From NCBI GenBank assembly GCA_900756925.1, contig CAAELX010000054.1:25491-89490 (forward strand): a stretch of DNA of 64,000 nt, read 5' to 3'. The stretch's first letter is position 1. Each line of letters opens with the position of its first letter. Origin of the DNA: an uncultured Roseburia sp. (GTDB taxonomy: Bacteria > Bacillota > Clostridia > Lachnospirales > Lachnospiraceae). The notes below the pieces were generated by a model, which saw nothing but the letters and a program-made list of their open reading frames with translations, made no database searches and was not told the DNA's origin. A program made the position numbers and the translations under genes. Positions 35,617 to 42,784 of the stretch are shown here, piece by piece.

Positions 35617-36264
35617 ATGGATTTAAAGATCATCTACGAGGATGAGCAGCTGCTCGTATGCTACAAACCGGCGGGAGTTGCCACGCAGACAAAACGTCTG
35701 GGGCAGCAGGATATGGAGAGTTTGTTAAAGAATAACCGGGCTTCGAAAGGGGAGCCATCTTATATTGGTGTCGTGCACCGGTTAGACCAGCCGGTGGAGG
35801 GCGTGATGGTCTTTGCCAAGACGAAGGAGGCAGCCTCAGATATGAGCCGTCAGGTGCAGATGAAGGAAGCGGACAAGTTTTACTATGCTGTGACAGATGG
35901 TGTTCCGGTTGAAAAGACGGGAAGCCTTGAAGATTACCTTCTGCGCGATGGCCGGACGAACACATCGAAAGTGGTGAAGGAAGGAACCGCAGGTGCGAAA
36001 AAGGCAAGACTGTCCTATGAAGTGATCGCGGAAGATGGAACGCATGCAATTTTAAAAATCCAGCTCGACACCGGACGCCATCACCAGATCCGTGTGCAGC
36101 TTGCCCATGCCGGTTATCCGATTGTGGGAGACCGCAAGTACAATGCGGATTCTTCCTCAACACTGGGAGATCATCTGAAGTTATGCTCTTATAAGATTGG
36201 ATTTGTACACCCGAAGACACATAAGAAGATGGAATTCGAGATCGAGAATCCGTATGCATGCTAA
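35617..36264 (+). CDS. RluA-family pseudouridine synthase
   Basis: The 215-residue protein lacks an S4 domain and consists of the RluA catalytic fold. It has VCYKPAGVATQ, the catalytic-Asp motif VHRLDQPVEG, KFYYAVTDG and LDTGRHHQIRVQLAHAGYPIVGD. The family converts uridine to pseudouridine in rRNA or tRNA. The exact target site cannot be inferred. The ATG is preceded by AGAAAGTGAGAATCAG, a modest ribosome site. It lies alone before cca. Confidence 0.88.
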   Translation: MDLKIIYEDEQLLVCYKPAGVATQTKRLGQQDMESLLKNNRASKGEPSYIGVVHRLDQPVEGVMVFAKTKEAASDMSRQVQMKEADKFYYAVTDGVPVEKTGSLEDYLLRDGRTNTSKVVKEGTAGAKKARLSYEVIAEDGTHAILKIQLDTGRHHQIRVQLAHAGYPIVGDRKYNADSSSTLGDHLKLCSYKIGFVHPKTHKKMEFEIENPYAC

Positions 36265-36382
36265 ATTCAGGATTATTGCAATAGCTGCGTTGCTGGTCTG
36301 CAGGCTGCACAACTTATAGCCCGGACGGGTAGGTCAGCCGCATATTTTAGACATAAAAGCAACGAAAAGAAAGGAACACCCA

Positions 36383-37714
36383 ATGAGAATTTCCCTGCCA
36401 GAAAAAGTAACTTACATCATAGAGACACTGACCGCCGCAGGCTTCGAAGCCTACGCAGTGGGCGGCTGCGTTCGTGATACCATCTTAGGGCGGTCACCGA
36501 TGGATTGGGATATCACGACATCTGCGAAGCCGGAGCAGGTGAAAAAACTCTTTACACATACTATCGACACCGGAATTCAGCACGGGACGGTCACGGTCAT
36601 GCTCTCCCATGAGGGCTTCGAGGTGACAACCTACCGGATTGATGGGGAATACGAGGATGCGAGACATCCGAAGGAAGTGCAGTTCACATCGAACCTCTTA
36701 GAGGACTTAAAACGCAGGGACTTCACCATCAACGCGATGGCGTACAACGGGAAAGACGGTCTCGTGGATGCGTTTGACGGGGAGGGAGATCTCCAAAAAG
36801 GGATTATCCGCTGCGTGGGTGTGGCAGAGGAACGTTTCTCAGAGGATGCCTTAAGGATGCTTCGAGCAGTGAGATTTGCTGGACAGCTTGGTTTTTCCAT
36901 CGAGGAGGAGACCAGACAGGCAATCCATAAGCTTGCCCCAAACATTGCAAAAGTCAGCGCAGAACGGATCCAGATTGAGCTTGTGAAGCTTATGACAGCG
37001 AAGCATCCGGAGGAGATCATGACGGCGTATGAGACAGGGCTGACGAAAGTCTTCCTGCCGGAATTTGATGTGATGATGGAGACCGGACAGAACAATCCGC
37101 ATCACTGCTACAGTGTCGGCATGCACACGGTTGAGGCATTAAAACAGATAGAGCCGGATAAGGTGGAGCGCCTTGCAATCCTTCTTCATGATATTGCAAA
37201 ACCGGCATGTAAGACGACGGACGAAAATGGTATTGACCACTTCTACGGGCATCCGGAAAAGGGCAGCGAGATGGCGAGAAAAGTACTGCGCCGTCTCAAA
37301 TTCGACAATGGCACAACCGACAGGGTGTGCCGCCTGATCGCCTGCCATGATGACAATCCACCGCTCACGGAACGCGCTGTCAGAAAGGCTGTCTACCGGA
37401 ACGGAGAGGAACAGTACCCGGCATTGTTTGCCGTAAAGCGGGCAGATGTCTCAGCGCAGAGCAATTATCATAGAGAAGAGAAGTTCGAATATCTGAAAGA
37501 GTATGAGAACATCTACAGACAGATCATGGAAAAAAAGCAGTGCCTGTCCATCAGACAGCTTGCCGTGACGGGAACTGATCTGATCGCAGCGGGTATGAAG
37601 CCTGGAAAAGAGATTGGTGAGGTGTTAAAACAACTTTTAGATTATGTGCTAGAAAACCCAGAGGCGAACACGAAGGAACAATTACTAGAACAGGTTCAAA
37701 AAACAATGGCATGA
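36383..37714 (+). CDS. cca: CCA tRNA nucleotidyltransferase
   Basis: Cca adds or repairs the CCA end of tRNAs, which is essential here because none of the four tRNA genes in the window encodes CCA. The 443-residue protein has the class II nucleotidyltransferase motif YAVGGCVRDTILGRSPMDWDITTSA, RRDFTINAMAYN, the tRNA-binding segment EDALRMLRAVRFAGQLGFSIE, and an additional HD domain (HDIAKP, HFYGHPEKGSEMA). The ATG follows AAAGAAAGGAACACCC. It is immediately followed by the CotS-type gene. Confidence 0.93.
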   Translation: MRISLPEKVTYIIETLTAAGFEAYAVGGCVRDTILGRSPMDWDITTSAKPEQVKKLFTHTIDTGIQHGTVTVMLSHEGFEVTTYRIDGEYEDARHPKEVQFTSNLLEDLKRRDFTINAMAYNGKDGLVDAFDGEGDLQKGIIRCVGVAEERFSEDALRMLRAVRFAGQLGFSIEEETRQAIHKLAPNIAKVSAERIQIELVKLMTAKHPEEIMTAYETGLTKVFLPEFDVMMETGQNNPHHCYSVGMHTVEALKQIEPDKVERLAILLHDIAKPACKTTDENGIDHFYGHPEKGSEMARKVLRRLKFDNGTTDRVCRLIACHDDNPPLTERAVRKAVYRNGEEQYPALFAVKRADVSAQSNYHREEKFEYLKEYENIYRQIMEKKQCLSIRQLAVTGTDLIAAGMKPGKEIGEVLKQLLDYVLENPEANTKEQLLEQVQKTMA

Positions 37715-37803
37715 AACCAATGCCCCTCACATATGATAGAGTAAACCCGGTACAGAGAGGAAACATATACCTGGGAGAAAAAGATCATGTGGAGGGGTTT
37801 TTC

Positions 37804-38787
37804 ATGTATTTCAGACCGGAGCAGATATTAGAACAATATGAGATTGAGATCAGATCTGTCTCAAAAGGAAGAGACTGTTATCTGTGCGAGACGAATCTGG
37901 GTGGAAAAGCGTTGAAGGAGTATCGGGGATCAAGGGAGCGCGCAGAATTTCTTGCAGGAATGCTAGAGTTCCTAAGCAGACAGAAGCTGCTGGTGGAGAC
38001 GGTGCTTCGGACAAAGGAGGGGGAGCCGCTTGCGTCCGAGGAAGAGGAACAGCAGAAGTATATCCTCGTCGATGCATTCCGGGGTGCGGAATGTGACACG
38101 AAGAGCAGGGAGGATATGATCTGTGCGGCAGGTCTTCTTGCGGATTTACATAATGCTTCAAAAGCATATCAGGGGGAAGTTCCGGAATTCGTGAAAAACA
38201 GGGCAGATGTCCTGTATCTTTTATATGAGAAGCATAACCGGGAATTGAAACAGGTACGTCGTTATATCCGCTCCGGAAAAAAGAGGAATGAGTTCGAGGA
38301 ACTTTTTTTAAGAAGTTATGACAGTTTTTTTGAAAAGGCGGCGAAAGTAACGGAACTATTAAAGGGAAGGATGCCGTCGGAGGAACTGACTGGGTTCTGC
38401 CACGGAGATTACAACCAGCACAATGTGATCTTTTCGCGGGAGGGCACGGCGATCGTGAATTTCGGAAATTATTCATATGGCGTGATGGCCGGGGATCTGG
38501 CGAATTTTATCCGGAAAATGATGGAGAAGAACAATTGGAACCCGGGGCTTGCGATGGACATCATCCGTGCCTATGATGTGAAGCGGAAGTTGAAGGAGGA
38601 GGAATTTTTATACCTCTTTTTTTACCTGGCTTATCCGGAAAAATTCTGGAAAATCGCGAACCATTACAGCCAGTCACACAAGCCATGGCTGTCCATGAGG
38701 GACTTCGAAAAGCTAGAGCGTGTGATCGCACAGGAACATGAGAGGGAGCAGTTTTTGAATCTCTTATACCATATGGTAGCGGTGTGA
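37804..38787 (+). CDS. CotS-type spore coat kinase-like protein
   Basis: The 327-residue protein has the aminoglycoside-phosphotransferase-like fold of the CotS/CotI/YsxE spore coat group. The Brenner motif HGDYNQHNV lies at about 200-208. The Asp that binds metal in active kinases is Asn219 here (IVNFGNYSYG), and DLANFIRKMM follows. Activity may therefore be weak or lost, as in other coat-linked members. I place the start at the ATG at 37804, with GGAGGGG 6 bases upstream. The open frame continues to 37711 and overlaps cca, but the extra 31 residues lack a ribosome site. Its role is inferred from similarity only. Confidence 0.75.
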   Translation: MYFRPEQILEQYEIEIRSVSKGRDCYLCETNLGGKALKEYRGSRERAEFLAGMLEFLSRQKLLVETVLRTKEGEPLASEEEEQQKYILVDAFRGAECDTKSREDMICAAGLLADLHNASKAYQGEVPEFVKNRADVLYLLYEKHNRELKQVRRYIRSGKKRNEFEELFLRSYDSFFEKAAKVTELLKGRMPSEELTGFCHGDYNQHNVIFSREGTAIVNFGNYSYGVMAGDLANFIRKMMEKNNWNPGLAMDIIRAYDVKRKLKEEEFLYLFFYLAYPEKFWKIANHYSQSHKPWLSMRDFEKLERVIAQEHEREQFLNLLYHMVAV

Positions 38788-38840
38788 TTTTTTTGACAGA
38801 TTTTGCAAATAAGTTTTTTCATCAGATATCTGGAAATGGC

Positions 38841-38869
38841 TTGAAAATAAGTCGAAATAAAGCTAAGAT
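38841..38869 (+). promoter_or_regulatory. Candidate promoter of the phosphohexomutase gene
   Basis: TTGAAA (38841-38846) and TAAGAT (38864-38869) are separated by 17 bases, 45 bases before the start codon. Confidence 0.5.
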
Positions 38870-38913
38870 AAAAGTATCAGAAATTCTAATTTTTTTCAGG
38901 AGGAAAAATAGAA

Positions 38914-40644
38914 ATGGGATACAGGGAAACGTATGAGGAATGGCTGAATAACCCATACTTCGATGATGAAACAAAAGCAGAATTGAAAGCAATTGAAGGG
39001 GACGACAAAGAGATAGAGGACCGCTTTTACATGGATCTTGAGTTCGGTACAGCAGGACTCCGCGGCGTGATCGGTGCCGGAACGAACCGTATGAATGTGT
39101 ACACTGTCCGCAAGGCAACACAAGGTCTTGCCAACTATATCTGCAACGTGAATGCACAGGCAAAGGGAGTTGCGATTGCCTACGATTCCAGACATATGTC
39201 ACCGGAGTTTGCAGACGTGGCAGCATTATGCCTGGCAGCAAATGGCATTAAAGCATATGTATTCGAATCTCTCCGCCCGACACCAGAGCTGTCTTATGCA
39301 GTCCGTAAGCTTGGATGCACAGCTGGAATCAATATCACAGCCAGCCATAATCCGCCGGAATATAACGGCTACAAAGTATACTGGGAGGACGGGGCACAGA
39401 TCACACCACCTCACGACACCGGCATCATGGATGAAGTGAAGAAGGTAACAGATTATGCGACCGTGAAGACAATGAAAAAGGACGCAGCCGTTGCAGCAGG
39501 TCTCTATCAGCTCATCGGTGCAGATATTGACGATCCATATATGGAAGAGCTCAAGAAGCTTGTCTTACATCAGGACTGTATCGACAAAGTAGGTGCAGAC
39601 ATGAAGATCGTGTATACTCCGCTCCATGGCACAGGAAATATTCCAGTCCGCCGTGTATTAAAGGAGCTTGGGTTCAAGAACGTTTATGTAGTTCCAGAGC
39701 AGGAGCTTCCAGATGGTGATTTCCCGACCGTCAGCTATCCGAACCCAGAGGCAGAAGAGGCATTTGCACTGGGACTTGCCTTAGGTAAGAAGATCGATGC
39801 AGACTTAATCCTTGCAACAGACCCGGATGCAGACCGTCTTGGTGTGTATGTGAAGGATTCGAAGACAGGCGAATATCACAGCTTAACCGGTAATATGTCC
39901 GGATGCCTGATTGGTGATTATGTGATCGGACAGAGAAAAGAGCTTTACGGACTGCCAAAGGACGGAGCTTTCATCCGTTCCATCGTTTCAACGAATATGG
40001 CAGACGCAATTGCCGCGTACTATGGAATCGAGCTTGTGGAAGTACTGACAGGCTTCAAATTCATCGGACAGAAGATCTTAGAGTTCGAGACAACCGGAAA
40101 GGGAACCTACCTCTTCGGTATGGAGGAGAGTTACGGATGCCTGACAGGCACTTATGCAAGGGACAAGGATGCGGTTGTGGCATCTATGACGCTCTGTGAG
40201 GCAGCAGCTTATTATAAGACAAAGAATATGACACTCTGGGATGCAATGCTTGCGATGTACGAACGTTATGGCTATTATAAGGATGATGTTACCTCCATCA
40301 CATTAAAGGGTATTGAAGGACTTGCCAAGATCCAGACGATTATGAACACCTTAAGGGACAATGCTCCGTCAGAGATCGGCGGTTACAAAGTAACAGCAGT
40401 CAGAGATTACAAGAAGGATACCATCACGGATACTGCAACAGGCGCAGTAAAACCTACCGGACTTCCATCCTCTAATGTTCTTTACTACGAGATGACAGAC
40501 GACGCATGGGTATGCGTAAGACCGTCCGGAACAGAGCCGAAGGTGAAGTTCTATCTTGGTGTGAAGGGAACCTCCTTAGAGGATGCAGATGCCAAATCCA
40601 AAGCACTGTCAGAAGCCGTTCTTGCCATGATAAATAAGATTTGA
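38914..40644 (+). CDS. Phosphoglucomutase/phosphomannomutase
   Basis: The 576-residue enzyme of the alpha-D-phosphohexomutase superfamily interconverts sugar 1- and 6-phosphates. It has FGTAGLRGVIGAGTNRMN, the phosphoserine loop TASHNPPEYNGYKVYW (Ser near 144), the metal loop ATDPDADRLG, the sugar-binding GMEESYGCLTG and the phosphate-binding RPSGTEPKVKFY. Length and motifs match the PgcA type. It links glucose 6-phosphate to glucose 1-phosphate for GlgC. The ATG follows CAGGAGGAAAAATAGAA. Confidence 0.93.
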   Translation: MGYRETYEEWLNNPYFDDETKAELKAIEGDDKEIEDRFYMDLEFGTAGLRGVIGAGTNRMNVYTVRKATQGLANYICNVNAQAKGVAIAYDSRHMSPEFADVAALCLAANGIKAYVFESLRPTPELSYAVRKLGCTAGINITASHNPPEYNGYKVYWEDGAQITPPHDTGIMDEVKKVTDYATVKTMKKDAAVAAGLYQLIGADIDDPYMEELKKLVLHQDCIDKVGADMKIVYTPLHGTGNIPVRRVLKELGFKNVYVVPEQELPDGDFPTVSYPNPEAEEAFALGLALGKKIDADLILATDPDADRLGVYVKDSKTGEYHSLTGNMSGCLIGDYVIGQRKELYGLPKDGAFIRSIVSTNMADAIAAYYGIELVEVLTGFKFIGQKILEFETTGKGTYLFGMEESYGCLTGTYARDKDAVVASMTLCEAAAYYKTKNMTLWDAMLAMYERYGYYKDDVTSITLKGIEGLAKIQTIMNTLRDNAPSEIGGYKVTAVRDYKKDTITDTATGAVKPTGLPSSNVLYYEMTDDAWVCVRPSGTEPKVKFYLGVKGTSLEDADAKSKALSEAVLAMINKI

Positions 40645-40706
40645 TTTTGCGAATGGCGTGAGTGAATGGAAAGAGGCAGCAAAAGCCGCAAATACGGCAA
40701 AATTTC

Positions 40707-40735
40707 TTGACAAAGACTATGAAAACAAGTATAAA
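40707..40735 (+). promoter_or_regulatory. Promoter of hup
   Basis: A perfect TTGACA (40707-40712) and TATAAA (40730-40735) are separated by 17 bases, suiting a highly expressed gene. Confidence 0.85.
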
Positions 40736-40806
40736 TATGGATGTAGGTATTTTGGAAGAAAACCTCAGATATTATAAAGTAAAAATCCACAGGAGGAATT
40801 TTTAAC

Positions 40807-41082
40807 ATGAACAAAGCAGAATTAGTTGCAGCTATGGCTGAGAATGCCGGATTAAGCAAAAAAGATGCAGAAGCAGCATTAAAAGCATTTACAGATATTG
40901 TTGCTGAGGAATTAAAGAAGGGTGAGAAGATCCAGTTAGTAGGATTCGGAACATTCGAAGTTTCTGAGAGAGCAGAGAGAACAGGAAGAAACCCACAGAG
41001 TGGTGCAGAGATGGTAATCCCAGCTTCCAAAGCTCCTAAGTTCAAAGCAGGAAAAGCTTTAAAAGATATGGTGAACGCATAA
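40807..41082 (+). CDS. hup: HU family DNA-binding protein
   Basis: HU is a small nucleoid protein that bends DNA. The 91-residue product has the family pattern MNKAELVAAMAENAGLSKKD, then VGFGTFEVSERAERTGRNPQ and IPASKAPKFKAGKALKDMVN, including the DNA-intercalating RNPQ loop. The ATG has ACAGGAGGAATTTTTAAC upstream. A good promoter and a strong terminator flank it. Confidence 0.97.
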   Translation: MNKAELVAAMAENAGLSKKDAEAALKAFTDIVAEELKKGEKIQLVGFGTFEVSERAERTGRNPQSGAEMVIPASKAPKFKAGKALKDMVNA

Positions 41083-41108
41083 TCTTTTGACAGATAAGAA
41101 TGAGAGAC

Positions 41109-41136
41109 GAGCCCGGATTTTCCGGGCTCTTTTTTC
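41109..41136 (+). terminator. Terminator after hup
   Basis: GAGCCCGGA pairs with TCCGGGCTC around TTT and is followed by TTTTTT. Confidence 0.93.
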
Positions 41137-41174
41137 ATGACAATGAAAAGTTCACAAAGCGTGCTTTTTATTGT
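41136..41174. repeat. 39-nt hairpin repeat, copy 2
   Basis: The unit starts CATGACAAT and ends TATTGT like the copy at 16893-16931. Stem changes are paired: T14/A29 there becomes A14/T29 here, and G11/C32 becomes A11/T32. The loop keeps GTTC, C and CGTGC-like positions. A second partial CATGACAATAGAAT follows at 41176-41189. It lies between the hup terminator and rqcP. Confidence 0.75.
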
Positions 41175-41212
41175 TCATGACAATAGAATAAAAGGAAGAG
41201 AGAGGAAAAACA

Positions 41213-41455
41213 ATGCGGTTAGACAAGTTTTTAAAAGTATCCAGACTGATTAAGAGAAGAACCGTTGCAAATGAGGCGTGTGATGCGGGGCGTGTGATGG
41301 TCAACGGCAAGCCGGCCAAAGCATCTGTGAATGTGAAGGTAGGGGATATCATCGAGATCGCCTTCGGAACGAAGAGTGTGAAGGTGAGGGTCTTAGACAT
41401 CCAGGATACGACAAAGAAGGATGAGGCGAAAGATCTGTTCGAATATATAGCATAA
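41213..41455 (+). CDS. rqcP: S4-domain ribosome quality-control protein RqcP
   Basis: The 80-residue S4-domain protein (formerly YabO) binds 50S ribosomes carrying stalled nascent chains and helps RqcH add Ala tails. It shows MRLDKFLKVSRLIKRRTVAN, then GRVMVNGKPAKASVNVKVGD and the tail KKDEAKDLFEYI. The ATG follows AGAGAGGAAAAACA. It precedes yabP, as in B. subtilis. Confidence 0.93.
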   Translation: MRLDKFLKVSRLIKRRTVANEACDAGRVMVNGKPAKASVNVKVGDIIEIAFGTKSVKVRVLDIQDTTKKDEAKDLFEYIA

Positions 41456-41501
41456 AAAGGGACTCCTCCTAATATATTAAAGTAGGTAAAAAAGGAGGAG
41501 T

Positions 41502-41786
41502 ATGGACGAGAAGAATATTGCAAAATCACATAAAGTCTTACTGGTGAACCGTGGGAACGGCGCTTTCTCCGGGGTGGTGGATGTACTTTCTTTTGATGTG
41601 GCGGAGATTCTGCTGGAGACAGAGCTGGGGATGCTTTTGATTAAGGGACATGACCTGCATGTGAACAGGCTGTCGTTGGAAAAAGGGGAAGTGGATATCG
41701 AGGGAAGGATAGACTCCCTGACTTACTCAGATGTCAAGAGTGCTGGAAAACAGGCAGAGTCTTTACTTGGAAGGCTGTTTAAATGA
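41502..41786 (+). CDS. yabP: Sporulation protein YabP
   Basis: The 94-residue protein has the YabP core: SHKVLLVNRGNGAFSGVVDV, then ETELGMLLIKGHDLHVNRLS and GEVDIEGRIDSLTYSD. YabP is made in the mother cell under sigma-E in B. subtilis and is needed for normal cortex formation with YabQ. The ATG follows AAAAAAGGAGGAGT. A possible sigma-E-like promoter, GCATAAA (41450-41456) and TAATATATT (41471-41479) with a 14-base spacer, sits just upstream, but the match is loose. The stop codon overlaps the yabQ start (ATGA). Confidence 0.9.
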   Translation: MDEKNIAKSHKVLLVNRGNGAFSGVVDVLSFDVAEILLETELGMLLIKGHDLHVNRLSLEKGEVDIEGRIDSLTYSDVKSAGKQAESLLGRLFK

Positions 41787-42226
41787 GCCGGACAGATTAT
41801 GTGATCAGCGCAGGAATTTTAGAAGAGGTGCTGTTCCTCGGAATATCGGTGATCACGGGAGCTGGCCTCTTCTTTTTCTATGATTTGTTCCGGGTCTTCC
41901 GCAGGATCGTGCCGCATGGGGAGTTCTGGATCGCGGTGGAAGATTTCTTGTACTGGCTGATTTGCGCGGTGACGGTGTTTGTGGTGCTCTACCGGAATAA
42001 TGATGGCATGATCCGTGGCTTTGCGCTCGGTGGTGTGATGCTTGGAATGGTGCTTTATCTGGTGGTATTAAGCCGTCTGGTTATCGGAGTACAAGTGTGG
42101 ATCTGGCATCGGATTCTTGCATTTTTTGCTCCGGTTACCATATTTTGCAGGAAAATCCTGCATTTTATCAGGAAACGGTTGAAAAAAATGAAAAAAGTGA
42201 TTAAAATAGGTTTATGTAAACGGTAG
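41783..42226 (+). CDS. yabQ: Spore cortex protein YabQ
   Basis: The 147-residue membrane protein has three or four hydrophobic helices (LEEVLFLGISVITGAGLFFF, then FWIAVEDFLYWLICAVTVFV) and a basic C-terminus. This fits YabQ, which localises to the outer forespore membrane and supports cortex synthesis. The RIVPHGEFWIAVEDFLYW segment is the best-conserved part of the family. The gene overlaps yabP by four bases and precedes divIC, the same order as in Bacillus. Confidence 0.88.
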   Translation: MSRTDYVISAGILEEVLFLGISVITGAGLFFFYDLFRVFRRIVPHGEFWIAVEDFLYWLICAVTVFVVLYRNNDGMIRGFALGGVMLGMVLYLVVLSRLVIGVQVWIWHRILAFFAPVTIFCRKILHFIRKRLKKMKKVIKIGLCKR

Positions 42227-42244
42227 GGCAGAAAGGAGCGGACA

Positions 42245-42544
42245 ATGGCCAGAAGACATGGAAAAAAGAATGAAAACAGGGCAGGCAGATTCTGCATCAC
42301 TTGTATAGTTCTTGTGTTTGCAGTTGTCATGTCGCTTCAGATTGTAAAGATCTACCAGAAGGATCAGGAGTATCAGGTGAAGGAGATCGAGCTGCAGCAG
42401 CAGCTTGCCGGGGAGGAAGACAGGCAGACAGATCTGCAGGAGTATGAAGCGTACACGAAGTCCCAGAAGTATGTAGAAGACACCGCTAAGAGCAAGCTTG
42501 GACTTTTGTATAAGAATGAGATCATTTTCAGGGAGAAGAAGTAA
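42245..42544 (+). CDS. divIC: Septum formation initiator DivIC/FtsB
   Basis: The 99-residue bitopic protein has a short basic cytoplasmic N-terminus, one membrane helix (about residues 17-37, FCITCIVLVFAVVMSLQIV) and an extracellular coiled coil (42-80). The short DivIC-type tail is KSKLGLLYKNEIIFREK. DivIC/FtsB forms the divisome core with FtsL and DivIB/FtsQ. The ATG has GAAAGGAGCGGAC upstream. It ends the yabP-yabQ-divIC transcript. Confidence 0.88.
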   Translation: MARRHGKKNENRAGRFCITCIVLVFAVVMSLQIVKIYQKDQEYQVKEIELQQQLAGEEDRQTDLQEYEAYTKSQKYVEDTAKSKLGLLYKNEIIFREKK

Positions 42545-42566
42545 CCCGTTTCAGCAGGTAGACGAG

Positions 42567-42611
42567 AGAAGTTATCGGACAGGAGGCACTGTTAGATAGC
42601 TTCTTTTTTTA
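42567..42611 (+). terminator. Terminator after divIC
   Basis: AGAAGTTATC pairs with GATAGCTTCT (one T-G pair) around an 18-base loop, followed by a T-run. Confidence 0.75.
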
Positions 42612-42685
42612 TACTCTTTATCTGAGATTCCTGAAAAGAAACAGGCACTTTGAAATTCCATAAAAGGACATTTGAACGGAAAAAA

Positions 42686-42750
42686 TGGCGAAAACTTTTT
42701 GAAATCCGGTCATCCGTTTGACAAACATTTTTTCTCACATTTTCTATAAT
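42686..42750 (+). promoter_or_regulatory. Spo0A-type promoter of spoIIE with 21-base spacer
   Basis: A perfect TTGACA (42718-42723) and a perfect TATAAT (42745-42750) are separated by 21 bases, far from the optimum of 17. Upstream, TGGCGAA (42686-42692) fits the Spo0A box TGNCGAA. In B. subtilis spoIIE has a sigma-A promoter with the same anomalous spacing, turned on by phosphorylated Spo0A. The arrangement is thus conserved and probably functional here. Confidence 0.75.
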
Positions 42751-42784
42751 CGGCGTCAGACCAAATGTGAGAGGAGATTCTTTT

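Noticed and set aside
36265..36382. Possible remnant of element A/B between the RluA gene and cca
   Set aside because: It shares only short words such as GGTCTGCAG and lacks the conserved ends and core.
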